NCBI RefSeq assembly: GCF_934617235.1
Contig: NZ_CAKTTZ010000052.1
Location: 1 to 18,797, forward strand
DNA: 18,797 nt
DNA from: an uncultured Ellagibacter sp.
GTDB taxonomy: Bacteria; Actinomycetota; Coriobacteriia; Coriobacteriales; Eggerthellaceae
Reading direction: 5' to 3'
A program made the position numbers and the translations under genes. Shown in pieces: positions 6,439 through 14,717 of this stretch (its first letter is position 1; each line of letters begins with the position of its first letter). Below the pieces are notes generated by a model, which was not told the origin of the DNA, ran no database searches, and saw only the letters and a list, made by a program, of their open reading frames with translations.

Positions 6439-7280
6439 GAACGACGAACGCCATGCAACTTAAGGCGCGCATTAAGAACAGCGCCCGAGAGGCAGGCATC
6501 CCGGCGCAATCGATGATGCAGAATTACCTGTTCGAAAGGTTGCTCGAACGCCTGTCGAAGTCGGAGTGGCGTGACAACGTCGTGATCAAGGGCGGCATGC
6601 TCATATCGTCGCTCGTCGGCGTCGCCTCCAGGACCACCATGGACCTCGACACCACCATCCGCGGCTTCGACCTTACGCACGAGACGGCAGCGACTGTTTT
6701 CAGACAAATCTCCACAGTTGAGGTGGATGACGATTGGGAATTCGACTTCACCCGCACCGAGGACATCCGCGAAACCGATGATTACCCCGGAATCCGCGTC
6801 CACCTCAAGGCAAACTACGCGCCCATGTCGGTGCCGCTGACGGTCGATGTCACCACCGGCGACAAGATTATCCCTGGCCCCATCGAATACGAGTACCCGT
6901 TGCTTTTTGACAAGGGCAGCATTAGTCTCATGTCCTACACCATCGAAACGGTGCTCGCCGAAAAACTCGAGACATTAGTGTCGCGCGGCGTCACTAACAC
7001 CCGCCCGCGCGATTTTTACGACATCCACACACTGTGGCGGCTCAGAGGCGACGAGTGCGATCCAGCGACGCTGCGCGAGGCCGTAGAGGCAACCTGCACC
7101 AAGCGCGAGAGCATCACGCGAATGGCCCAATGGGAGCAGGTGCTCAGCGCGGTCGCTTCTGACCAGGCAATGCTGGCCCTCTGGGCCAAATACGCCAAGA
7201 AGAACCCGTACGCAACGGGCATCGAACTAGCACGGTGCTGCGAAGACGCGAAGGCAATCCTCTCCGCTCTCTCACTATGA
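6435..7280 (+). CDS. abiEii: AbiEii nucleotidyltransferase toxin
   Basis: This 281-residue protein belongs to the AbiEii (DUF1814) nucleotidyltransferase toxins, which act in phage abortive infection. Characterised relatives transfer nucleotides, for some members to tRNA, and halt growth. The four family motifs are present: KGGM (52-55) followed by TMDLD with Asp70 and Asp72; Asp138 in LTVDVTTGD; Lys177 in VLAEKLETL; and RPRDFYDI (190-197). No catalytic residue is missing, so the toxin should be active. The ATG overlaps the antitoxin stop by four bases, which gives coupled translation. After the stop comes one copy of a direct repeat that also precedes the operon, so the module looks like a separable cassette. 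Confidence 0.9.
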   Translation: MRTTNAMQLKARIKNSAREAGIPAQSMMQNYLFERLLERLSKSEWRDNVVIKGGMLISSLVGVASRTTMDLDTTIRGFDLTHETAATVFRQISTVEVDDDWEFDFTRTEDIRETDDYPGIRVHLKANYAPMSVPLTVDVTTGDKIIPGPIEYEYPLLFDKGSISLMSYTIETVLAEKLETLVSRGVTNTRPRDFYDIHTLWRLRGDECDPATLREAVEATCTKRESITRMAQWEQVLSAVASDQAMLALWAKYAKKNPYATGIELARCCEDAKAILSALSL

Positions 7281-7288
7281 ATCTCTTC

Positions 7289-7336
7289 ATCTCCAAGCCA
7301 TCTACCAACACATTACAAGAATCAGGCAGCTCTTGA
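7289..7336. repeat. Direct repeat flanking the AbiE operon, downstream copy
   Basis: This copy matches 5529-5576 with five mismatches over 48 bp and begins 8 bp after the toxin stop codon. It lies within a 19-codon open frame (ATG at 7277, stop TGA at 7334-7336) that overlaps the abiEii stop by ATGA. It is followed at 7344-7365 by CAATAAT and GCGTGAAAG, a decayed copy of the AbiE promoter and operator half-site. The repeat and the operator remnant appear in the same order on both sides of the module. Confidence 0.8.
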
Positions 7337-7381
7337 CAACACACAATAATGAGGCGTGAAAGCATACTGAGATAGACGCCG

Positions 7382-8431
7382 CTACCTTGCAAGCTTTCCG
7401 AAGTGGGCCTCAGCTATGGCGTCGAGTTGGGAGCAGATGACGTCGAAAGGCTGGTTCAGGTCGAGCGTCTTCACGCTTATCCGGTTACCGCTCATCTGGT
7501 AGGTGCCGTCGGGCTGGACATCCTCGTCGGTCTTTGCATAGAGCAGCATGCCCGACACCTCGTGGTCAGCGCCCGCGGCAGCGAGCTCCGCCTCCTTGTT
7601 CTTCACGTAGGCGAAGATCTGGTACAGATTGCTGGAGTGGATGGTTCGCTTGTCGAATTGCTGCTGCATCGTATGCGCGTAGTACTTCGCGTCGATGATG
7701 AGCACGCGGCCGCCTTGCGAGAGCATAATATCGCTGTGCATTGTGGGCAATGCGCCACTGAAGTCGTCGTCGAGCGCCCAGCCGATGTAACTGGCGTTGG
7801 CGGAAAGCTCTGGGTGCTCCTTGCGGTAGTACTCCAGCAGGAATTTCTCGTAGAGGCGGCACATGCGCTGCTCATCAAGGAAATCCATCATGCGCGTCGT
7901 GCCGTCGGTCTGCGTCTGCAGCAGTCCCTTGGCCACGAGCCAGCACACTGCCATGAGCATGCGGTAGGTGCGATTATTGCGGTCATAGCGCATGCTCCAG
8001 TCGACCGCATGCAAATCAACCTGTTCGACGTCGGCAAAGAAGACCATGAGTTTCTTCAGGCTTTTCTTGCGAGCCTTGGAGATATCCGAGCGCACAAGTG
8101 CGGATACAGTCGCTTTGATAGCGCGGTTCATCTTGGAGTCAACTGAAAACTCATCATAGGAGCACACCATCTGGCGTCGCAGAAGCACCTGCGATTTTAC
8201 CGACTCGGTGATCTCCACTTTTCCCCGAAGCGACGAGAGAGCCTCAGTGCGCCCCACGTACTCGCGCCCGAGGCCTCGCTTAACCTGGCTTGCAATGCCG
8301 CGCTCCAATATCGCCGCACAGAGCTCCGCCGCATTGTCGAAGTCTTCGGCGGCAACATCTCGCCAGCCCCGCTCGGTCAGCACCGAAAAGGCATAGGCAA
8401 GCATATGGTATATGTTCTGGACGCGAATCAC
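7382..8431 (-). CDS. mcrC: McrC-family nuclease subunit of a modified-DNA restriction system
   Basis: This 349-residue protein matches McrC, the nuclease partner of the McrB motor in type IV restriction of methylated or otherwise modified DNA. It has the family stretches SLRGKVEITESV (67-78), DSKMNRAIK (98-106), MCRLYEKFLLEYY (190-202) and HSSNLYQIFAYV. The PD-(D/E)xK-type active site is visible as MHSD (Asp234) and IIDAKYY (Asp247, Lys249), so the nuclease appears intact. The start is a GTG at 8429-8431 that overlaps the mcrB stop (GTGA), indicating translational coupling. It converges on the AbiE operon, about 100 bp away across the direct repeat, and no terminator is visible between them. 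Confidence 0.9.
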   Translation of the reverse strand: MIRVQNIYHMLAYAFSVLTERGWRDVAAEDFDNAAELCAAILERGIASQVKRGLGREYVGRTEALSSLRGKVEITESVKSQVLLRRQMVCSYDEFSVDSKMNRAIKATVSALVRSDISKARKKSLKKLMVFFADVEQVDLHAVDWSMRYDRNNRTYRMLMAVCWLVAKGLLQTQTDGTTRMMDFLDEQRMCRLYEKFLLEYYRKEHPELSANASYIGWALDDDFSGALPTMHSDIMLSQGGRVLIIDAKYYAHTMQQQFDKRTIHSSNLYQIFAYVKNKEAELAAAGADHEVSGMLLYAKTDEDVQPDGTYQMSGNRISVKTLDLNQPFDVICSQLDAIAEAHFGKLAR

Positions 8432-10662
8432 CTGAGCGCACCGCGCAGCTGGTCAGCCCACTCGCGTTCCTTGTCCGGCTCGTCGAACCAATACTCCTTA
8501 AGCATCGGCACGAGCTCGTACTCCACGATGGCCGAAAGCTTCGCGTCGATGACGTCGCCCGGTTCCATACCGCAGAAGTAGCTGTGACCAATACAGAAAC
8601 CATCGCCCAAGCTTTCATCACCCGAAATTGTCTCGTTCAACCGCTCGATGACCCGCACAAGCGCATCGAGCTTGGAGCTATCGAGTGACGCCCTGTACTC
8701 GCGGAAACCCTCGGAAGCGAATGCCGGCTTCAGGTCGAAGAACGCGAAGCGGCGACGCAGCGCGTAATCGAGCATCGCGAGACTACGGTCAGCGGTGTTC
8801 ATCATGCCTACCAGATAGACATTGGAAGGCACGTAGAATAGCTCGCGCGAGTAGAGCAGCTGCAGCTTGTTCTTACTACCGCGCTTGTCGTTCTCGATGA
8901 GCATGAACAGCTCGCCGAATATCTTAGAGAGGTTGCCGCGGTTGATCTCGTCGATGACGAAAAAGTAGTCGTTGTTCTCGTCCTCGGCGGCGCGCTTGCA
9001 GAAGGTATAGAACACGCCCTTCACTAGCTCGAAGCCATCGGCGCTGGGCCTGAAGCCCTCAATGAAGTCCTCATAGGAGTAGCTCTGGTGGAACTGCACC
9101 ATCATAACGCGGGACGCGTCCTTCACGCCCATCATCGAGTATGCGAGGCGTTTGGCTACGAAAGTCTTGCCCACGCCCGGAGCGCCCTGCAAGATGATGT
9201 TCTTCTTGGATCGCAGCACGCCCGTGAGCGTGTCATATGCAGCCTCGCTCATATAGACCTCGGAGAGGAAGTCCTCGACACTGTACAACGGATACTTAAC
9301 TGCCAGTTCTTCCGCCTCTTCCTGCCCTTCCGCATCCTGCTCGAAGAACGTTTCGATCTTCCCAATGAGATTGGGATAGTCCGTGACGTCGGTCAGAGTC
9401 TTCATAGCGAACATCTCATCCATTCGCCAGTTACCCTTGCTGCCCCACTCGACCTTGCGGAGATTCGGGTATAGACCCCCGTCGGGATCGTAGGAATAAT
9501 CGCCAGCAACAACTCCACACCCCAAGATTTCAGTGCGCCCACGCTTGGCGAATACGACGTCGCCGGGCTTGATGTCATGAACGAACTGCCAGACCGCATG
9601 CGCCGAGTTCTTTTGGGAGGTATCGCTGTCGCGAACCTCTTGTAACTTGAGGCGCGCACCCTCCTTCGTATCGTACGAGGAGAGGTCGCCAAGCTCGGAC
9701 CAGCCAATGCCCATCACGCCGCGGTCAAAGAACTCATCCCACATTCCCGCGCCTTCGCCGGGCGCGTAGAGCCAGTAATGAACGGTTTCGACGTCCGCAT
9801 CACCAAGGGCGCCGCCCTCCTGTTTCCTGCTACCCGTCCGTGTGCCTATGGTGGGAACACACTTATCCTTGAGGGTGAGTTCGCCCGAAGAAGCAGCCTT
9901 CCTCTCCTGGTTGACACGCTCGGATTCAATAAAGGCTGCATTACTGAGCGCTGGGAAGCTGTTCTGCGGGCAGCCCTTGGTATCGAGCGCGCCTTGCACA
10001 GTGTCGCAGATCGAAAGATATTGTGCTCCATCGTGAATTGGAGCGTCCTTCTCCTTAGGCATCACTTCGGCGATACGAGCGCCCGCCTTCGCCATGTCGC
10101 CCAGATACCAGCGGTTTCTCGAGTCAAGACTGATGAACCTTAGCGGCCTAGTCCAGTAGAGGCCCATAGTGAGTTTCCAGCCAATGCCGAACTGCACGAT
10201 TGTCGTCTCAAAGGCAGCAACGAATGACTCCCTGGTGCTCTCGTTGTCGTCACCTGCCAGAGCAAGCTCCGCTTCGAATACGCGCCAAAGGTTGTCGATA
10301 TCGCTCTTGCCGCGCCTTGAATCGCTGCCAAACGCGTAAAACGTTGCATTGAGATTGTTCACGACGGGGATGCCGTCGAAGTCCATGGGCTGGGTTGCAT
10401 TGACGTCGAACGCTTCAGCAATGCCGGCAATGATCGCCTTTCTATTGACCTCAGAGATACCCTTGTTGAAAAGGCCAAAAACGGTGAAAGGATCGATATC
10501 GGCAGGCACTGATTCGCTGTCGAGCTTGGGGAACGGTATTCCGATGTCCTCGTAGACCTTCTGCAGTTTCTCTATGAGCAACCGTCGGTCATCCTTGAAC
10601 AAGAGCAGCTTGTCTGCCAGCTCGCCATAGAAGCTTATCCATGTGTACTGTTGATCGTCCAT
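8428..10662 (-). CDS. mcrB: McrB-family AAA+ GTPase with EVE-like modified-base reader domain
   Basis: This 744-residue protein is a McrB-type motor that translocates DNA and activates McrC. The C-terminal AAA+ part (about 475-744) has Walker A GAPGVGKT (493-500), Walker B FFVIDEINRG (567-576) and the McrB signature MNTADRS (621-627), with LRRRFAFF after it. Residues about 293-440 (VHYWLYAPGEGAGMWDEFF, later KPGDVVFAKRG and ILGCGVVAG) look like an EVE/PUA-type domain that flips and reads modified bases. The first 250 residues form another domain, found in some McrB-like proteins (from memory), to which I cannot assign a role. The ATG has a ribosome binding site (AAAGGA). The gene follows the helicase stop by 69 bp, with no clear promoter between. 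Confidence 0.9.
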   Translation of the reverse strand: MDDQQYTWISFYGELADKLLLFKDDRRLLIEKLQKVYEDIGIPFPKLDSESVPADIDPFTVFGLFNKGISEVNRKAIIAGIAEAFDVNATQPMDFDGIPVVNNLNATFYAFGSDSRRGKSDIDNLWRVFEAELALAGDDNESTRESFVAAFETTIVQFGIGWKLTMGLYWTRPLRFISLDSRNRWYLGDMAKAGARIAEVMPKEKDAPIHDGAQYLSICDTVQGALDTKGCPQNSFPALSNAAFIESERVNQERKAASSGELTLKDKCVPTIGTRTGSRKQEGGALGDADVETVHYWLYAPGEGAGMWDEFFDRGVMGIGWSELGDLSSYDTKEGARLKLQEVRDSDTSQKNSAHAVWQFVHDIKPGDVVFAKRGRTEILGCGVVAGDYSYDPDGGLYPNLRKVEWGSKGNWRMDEMFAMKTLTDVTDYPNLIGKIETFFEQDAEGQEEAEELAVKYPLYSVEDFLSEVYMSEAAYDTLTGVLRSKKNIILQGAPGVGKTFVAKRLAYSMMGVKDASRVMMVQFHQSYSYEDFIEGFRPSADGFELVKGVFYTFCKRAAEDENNDYFFVIDEINRGNLSKIFGELFMLIENDKRGSKNKLQLLYSRELFYVPSNVYLVGMMNTADRSLAMLDYALRRRFAFFDLKPAFASEGFREYRASLDSSKLDALVRVIERLNETISGDESLGDGFCIGHSYFCGMEPGDVIDAKLSAIVEYELVPMLKEYWFDEPDKEREWADQLRGALR

Positions 10663-10731
10663 AGCATCCGTCCTTTACTCAAGGCTGTTCACATGCGCTG
10701 AAAGCTGGCCTCTTGACAGCGTCGCGTCTTC

Positions 10732-13362
10732 CTATTCCCCTAGGTCCTCGGCGAATCCTACGCGGTAGTTCGTGAACACTACGCCATCGCCTGCCTGCGT
10801 GGCGTCCAAATCGACGTCGGCCGCAATCGCGAAGTCGCTGTCGCCCTCCGCATCGTGGAAGATCTGGCGCACATGCCACACATGCGCCGATTCCTCATCG
10901 GACTCGTCGAGCACGAGATAAGCCTTCGAGCGCGCGTCCGCATCGAGCAGCAGCTCTTCATGGGCCTCGTAGAACTCATCGAGCGCCACCGCCCAGGCGC
11001 GCTCGCCGAAGCCCCAGTCCGCATCCATCTCGCCAAGCGTTGCAACGTCGCGGTGCGCGGCCGCACGCACACGGCTGAACAGGGCATTTCGCACGAGAAC
11101 AGTAAGCCCACGGCGATCTCGCACCACCGGCTCATCCTCGAGCGAAGGCGGCGCGGCATCAAGCGCGGCACCCGCGTTTTCCCACTCGTCGACCAAGCTC
11201 GAGTCGACCGAGCGCACGACAAGCCCCAACCAGGCGACGATGTCTTCGAGCCTCTCATCGCGCTTGCCCTCGGGAACCGTGCGATCGAGCGCGCGAAACG
11301 CCTCGGACAAATACCGGAGAAGCGCACCCTCGTAGCGCGTGATCCCCAGCTTCTGGATATACCCCTTGAAATCGGCGGCACTTTCCAGCATGTCGCGCAG
11401 CACCGACTTCGGGCGCAGGCAGAAATCGCGTGCCCACGGCACACCCTCGCAATACTTCTCGAAGGCGGCGTCGAGCAGGTCCTCAAGCGGCTTGTCGTAG
11501 GTCACGTCCGCGATGCGCTCGAGTCGCTCCTCGTATTCCACGCCGTCCATCTTCATCTCCGCCATGGCTCGGTCGCGCGCACGACGCTCCTGTGCGCGCA
11601 GCACCTGCCGCGGATCTTCGAGCGTTGCCTCCACCATCGACACCACGTTGAGCGCGTAGTCTTCGTCTTCGGGGTCCAAAAGCTCCAGTGCCGCAAGCAG
11701 GAAGGGAGAAAGCGGCTGATCAAGCGCGAAATCCTCAGGCAAGTCAACCGTTACGAAGTAATTTGCGGAGCCGTCGGGCATCTTCTCTTTCTCCACTACG
11801 CCCGCAGCGATGAGCGTCGCAAACACCTCGTCGGCGCGCTGCGAGAGGCCCACCTTCTCCTCGTCGGACTGCAGCGAGTCGGCGATGAGCTCTTCCACGC
11901 GGGCGCGGGCGTCGCCCCCCTGCTCCACCTCGGCGAGCACCATCGAGTGCGTGATGCGCATGCGGGGCGTGAGCTTCTCGGGCACCGATTCCACCAGGCG
12001 GTTGAAGGTGTCCTCGTTCCAGTTGACGAAGTTCTCGGGCGGCTTTTTCTTCTTTATCTTGCGAAGCTTCTTCGCATCGCCTGCGGCCTTCACCTCTGCC
12101 TTGTGGTTCTCGATCTCGTGCTCGGGCGCCTCGGCGATGACCATGCCCTCGGTATCGAAGCCCGAACGACCCGCGCGCCCCGCGATTTGGTGGAACTCGC
12201 GCGAACGCAAACGACGCATTTTGTGACCGTCGAACTTCGTGAGCGCGGTGAGCACGACGGTGTGGATAGGCACGTTGATGCCCACGCCAAGCGTGTCGGT
12301 GCCGCAAATCACCGGGAGAACGCCCTGCTGAGCGAGCTTTTCAACCAGAAGGCGATAGCGCGGCAGCATGCCCGCATGGTGAACGCCGACGCCGCAGCCG
12401 AGCAGGCGCTTTAACGTCTTGCCGAACGCCGTGGTGAAACGCGCGCCCTTCATGGCCTCCTTCACCGCCTCGCGCTGCTCCTTTGTCGCCACGCCATAGC
12501 TCGCCAGCGCCGACGCGCTCGAAAGCGCCGCATCCTGCGAGAAATGGACGATGTAGAGCGGCCCCTCCCCTTTTCGCAGCGCGAGCTCGACGGTGCCCTC
12601 GAGCGAGGTGAGCGCATATTCGTAGGAAAGCGGCACCGGGCGCGACGCATCGATGACGCGGGAGACGTCCTTGCCCGTTTGCCGCTCAAGCAACCCGGCA
12701 ATCTGGTCGACGTCGCCGAGCGTGGCGCTCATCAGCAGAAACTGCACATTGGGAAGCGCAAGCAGCGGCACCTGCCACGCCCAACCGCGATCGGAGTCCG
12801 AGAAGAAGTGGAACTCGTCCATCGCGACGCTCTCGATGGGGGCGTCTTTGCCCTCGGCAAGCGCTTGGTTCGCGAGAATCTCCTCCGTGCAGCAGATGAC
12901 CGGTGCCGACGTGTTGATGTGCACGTCGCCTGTAATCATGCCGACGTTCTCGCGCCCCAAGATATCGACCAAGTTGAAGAATTTCTCGCTCACAAGCGCC
13001 TTGATGGGCGCCGTGTAGTAAGAACGCTCACCAAAGCACATGGCGATGAAGTGCATGCCAAGCGCTACAAGCGACTTGCCCGACCCGGTTGGCGTGCCCA
13101 AAATCACGTGGTCGCCCACCATGATGGACATAAGCGCTTCCTCCTGGTGGGGCCACAAGTCGATTCCGCGCGACTCGACCCAGCCGATGAACGCCTCATA
13201 GGCCTCTTCCTCGGTAAGGTTAGGGTTCTCATCGTAGAGCTTGCATGCCAGCGCGCCGAGCTCGCCGGGTTCATGCGCGCGAGATGCATCCGCAAGCTGC
13301 GCAACCTCGTTCTCGGGGGTCTGATCGTGTGCAGATGCGCCATCATTGGTTCGTTCAGACAA
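10732..13362 (-). CDS. DExH-box (Ski2-like) RNA/DNA helicase with DUF3516-type C-terminus
   Basis: This 876-residue helicase has all core motifs: TPTGSGKS (Walker A, about 89-96), DEFHFF (motif II, a DExH variant), LMSATLGD (III), GTDTLGVGINVP (V) and QIAGRAGRSG (VI). A Lys-rich linker (KKLRKIKKKKPPENF) separates the helicase core from a long C-terminal region. That region resembles the DUF3516 module of actinobacterial helicases, which are presumed to act in RNA processing. Substrate and role are not established. The start is a TTG at 13360-13362, supported by GAGGAG about 8 nt upstream. It lies on the same strand as mcrB, 69 bp before it, so read-through into mcrBC is possible. It is longer than typical DEAD-box proteins and not obviously a defence gene. 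Confidence 0.88.
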   Translation of the reverse strand: MSERTNDGASAHDQTPENEVAQLADASRAHEPGELGALACKLYDENPNLTEEEAYEAFIGWVESRGIDLWPHQEEALMSIMVGDHVILGTPTGSGKSLVALGMHFIAMCFGERSYYTAPIKALVSEKFFNLVDILGRENVGMITGDVHINTSAPVICCTEEILANQALAEGKDAPIESVAMDEFHFFSDSDRGWAWQVPLLALPNVQFLLMSATLGDVDQIAGLLERQTGKDVSRVIDASRPVPLSYEYALTSLEGTVELALRKGEGPLYIVHFSQDAALSSASALASYGVATKEQREAVKEAMKGARFTTAFGKTLKRLLGCGVGVHHAGMLPRYRLLVEKLAQQGVLPVICGTDTLGVGINVPIHTVVLTALTKFDGHKMRRLRSREFHQIAGRAGRSGFDTEGMVIAEAPEHEIENHKAEVKAAGDAKKLRKIKKKKPPENFVNWNEDTFNRLVESVPEKLTPRMRITHSMVLAEVEQGGDARARVEELIADSLQSDEEKVGLSQRADEVFATLIAAGVVEKEKMPDGSANYFVTVDLPEDFALDQPLSPFLLAALELLDPEDEDYALNVVSMVEATLEDPRQVLRAQERRARDRAMAEMKMDGVEYEERLERIADVTYDKPLEDLLDAAFEKYCEGVPWARDFCLRPKSVLRDMLESAADFKGYIQKLGITRYEGALLRYLSEAFRALDRTVPEGKRDERLEDIVAWLGLVVRSVDSSLVDEWENAGAALDAAPPSLEDEPVVRDRRGLTVLVRNALFSRVRAAAHRDVATLGEMDADWGFGERAWAVALDEFYEAHEELLLDADARSKAYLVLDESDEESAHVWHVRQIFHDAEGDSDFAIAADVDLDATQAGDGVVFTNYRVGFAEDLGE

Positions 13363-13395
13363 GGGAGTCGCTCCTCATATCAGGTCGCATACGAC

Positions 13396-13424
13396 AAAAA
13401 CGGGCGGACCTGCTGGCCCGCCCG
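13396..13424 (-). terminator. Intrinsic terminator after the WYL regulator gene
   Basis: On the minus strand a GC-rich stem (CGGGCGG pairing with CCGCCCG, 7 bp, with a further 2 bp near the loop) is followed at once by TTTTT. This is a textbook factor-independent terminator. It lies about 63 bp past the stop of the WYL-domain gene and just before the helicase leader, so it separates the two minus-strand transcription units. Confidence 0.85.
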
Positions 13425-13486
13425 ACTCAGTCGTCGCGAATTCGCGTTCAGTCTTTCGCAGTGTAGCGCAGCCCGCCCGAATGATG

Positions 13487-14467
13487 CTAGTACTGCTCGA
13501 GAATGGTACGCAGATGTTCCTTGTATCCCTCCACAAGCGATTCCGGCCCTTCGATGCGAACCATGCCGTTGCACCTGACGACCCATCCGTAGAATGCGGG
13601 GCCCGCCTCGACCTGCACCTCAATGCGCGCCTCGCCATCGCCAAGATCGGTGGACGAGACATCGCGGCCGAAGCGGTCGATAACAGCGTTCATGGCACGC
13701 CCCTCGGCGATCAGCGTCGCATCGACGAACCCTCCGTCCACGGCACCGACGACGGCATTGTCAAGCCGCTCAACCGAAAAATCGCTCGGACGGGGCACCT
13801 TCGCCGCCCGTTCCTCGGCAACTTCCACGTAATCCATGCGCCCGACGCGGTAGCCTTCGAACGCATCGGCTTCAGAGTTGTAGGTGATCAGGTAATACAC
13901 GCCCTGGTTCACGACAATCTCGACAGGCGTCTCCACATAGCGCTCGCCGCTGTGGCGCATAACCTTTTCCTTCGCGGCGTTATAGCTGAAATAGCGGAAC
14001 GACACCTTGCGCCTGCTCGCGATCGCCTCCTGAATATGGTCGACGTTGTAGAGCAGCGAATCGCCCTGGATCTTGATGCGCCCCTTCACGGAGAGGTGCC
14101 TATCGAGAAGATCGCGTTCGCGTTTGGGCGCGAGATGCTTGATCGAACGGACAAGCGCATCGGACTTGCGCTGCGTCAGGTGGCGCGAGCTTTGCACGGC
14201 ATCCACAATGAGCAGCAAGTCGTCCAACTCAAATGAACGCGTGACAAGCGCATATTCAAGCGGAGCCCGTTGAAACGTCTGGATATCGAGGCCGAACTCC
14301 CGCAGTGATTCGATGTCGCGATACACCGACTTGCGCTCCGCCGTAATGCCGTGAGCCTCGAGCCGATCGAGAATCTGGGCCATGGTCAAGCCGGCAACAG
14401 CGTCGGTTTCCTCCACGAGCATCTTCGCGATATAGAGCAGCTTCAGTTTTTGCAAGTTGGCGGCCAC
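13487..14467 (-). CDS. WYL-domain transcriptional regulator
   Basis: This protein of about 326 residues has an N-terminal winged helix-turn-helix (LQKLKLLYIAKMLVEET, then MAQILDRLEAHGITAERKSVYRDIESL). It has a WYL domain in the middle to C-terminal half (SFRYFSYNAAKEKV, then VNQGVYYLITYNSEADAFEGYRVGRM). The eponymous W-Y-L reads Y-Y-L here. WYL domains sense nucleic-acid-related ligands and often regulate DNA damage or defence genes. I chose the GTG at 14465-14467, which has AAGGAAGGG 6 nt upstream. An in-frame ATG at 14503 is directly abutted by a perfect TATAAT, so it would lie before the transcription start. The nearby defence genes could be targets, but the sequence does not show this. 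Confidence 0.85.
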   Translation of the reverse strand: MAANLQKLKLLYIAKMLVEETDAVAGLTMAQILDRLEAHGITAERKSVYRDIESLREFGLDIQTFQRAPLEYALVTRSFELDDLLLIVDAVQSSRHLTQRKSDALVRSIKHLAPKRERDLLDRHLSVKGRIKIQGDSLLYNVDHIQEAIASRRKVSFRYFSYNAAKEKVMRHSGERYVETPVEIVVNQGVYYLITYNSEADAFEGYRVGRMDYVEVAEERAAKVPRPSDFSVERLDNAVVGAVDGGFVDATLIAEGRAMNAVIDRFGRDVSSTDLGDGEARIEVQVEAGPAFYGWVVRCNGMVRIEGPESLVEGYKEHLRTILEQY

Positions 14468-14504
14468 GGGACACCCTTCCTTTTTATCTTGCAGGTACCC
14501 CATG

Positions 14505-14532
14505 ATTATACTTCCTGGTTTCCCCAGGTGAA
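14505..14532 (-). promoter_or_regulatory. Promoter and short operator-like dyad of the WYL regulator gene
   Basis: On the minus strand TTCACC (14532-14527, 4 of 6) precedes a perfect TATAAT (14510-14505) by 16 nt. The spacer contains the dyad CCTGG-TTTCC-CCAGG (14514-14528), which may be an autoregulatory operator. The position implies transcription from near 14498, which supports the GTG start at 14467. Confidence 0.55.
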
Positions 14533-14666
14533 CTAGCGTTCATTACAAGAAATGCGTCGATTATGACATTTGCCCGTCCCAAACTTGTCTCAGGGACACC
14601 AAATTGGTCGAAAAACGAACAACTCGGGAAGCCACTTGCACCGCGACGCGCGCAAGCAAGGTCGGC

Positions 14667-14672
14667 TATAAT
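14667..14672 (+). promoter_or_regulatory. -10 element upstream of the radical SAM gene
   Basis: A perfect TATAAT lies 46 nt before the ATG. No good -35 hexamer is found at 16-18 nt; the nearest, TTGCAC at 14636, is 25 nt away. Promoter activity may therefore depend on an activator. Confidence 0.4.
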
Positions 14673-14717
14673 CGCAAGGCAGACGCAATCGGACAATAAC
14701 GACTTGGATGTGACCTC

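Noticed and set aside
10855..12414. A 519-codon plus-strand open frame inside the helicase gene
   Set aside because: It lies wholly antisense to conserved helicase sequence and its product, rich in His, Arg and Leu, has no motif; this is an effect of high GC content.
12544..14236. Overlapping plus-strand open frames across the helicase start, terminator and WYL gene
   Set aside because: They run through a promoter and terminator region and are antisense to two well-supported genes.
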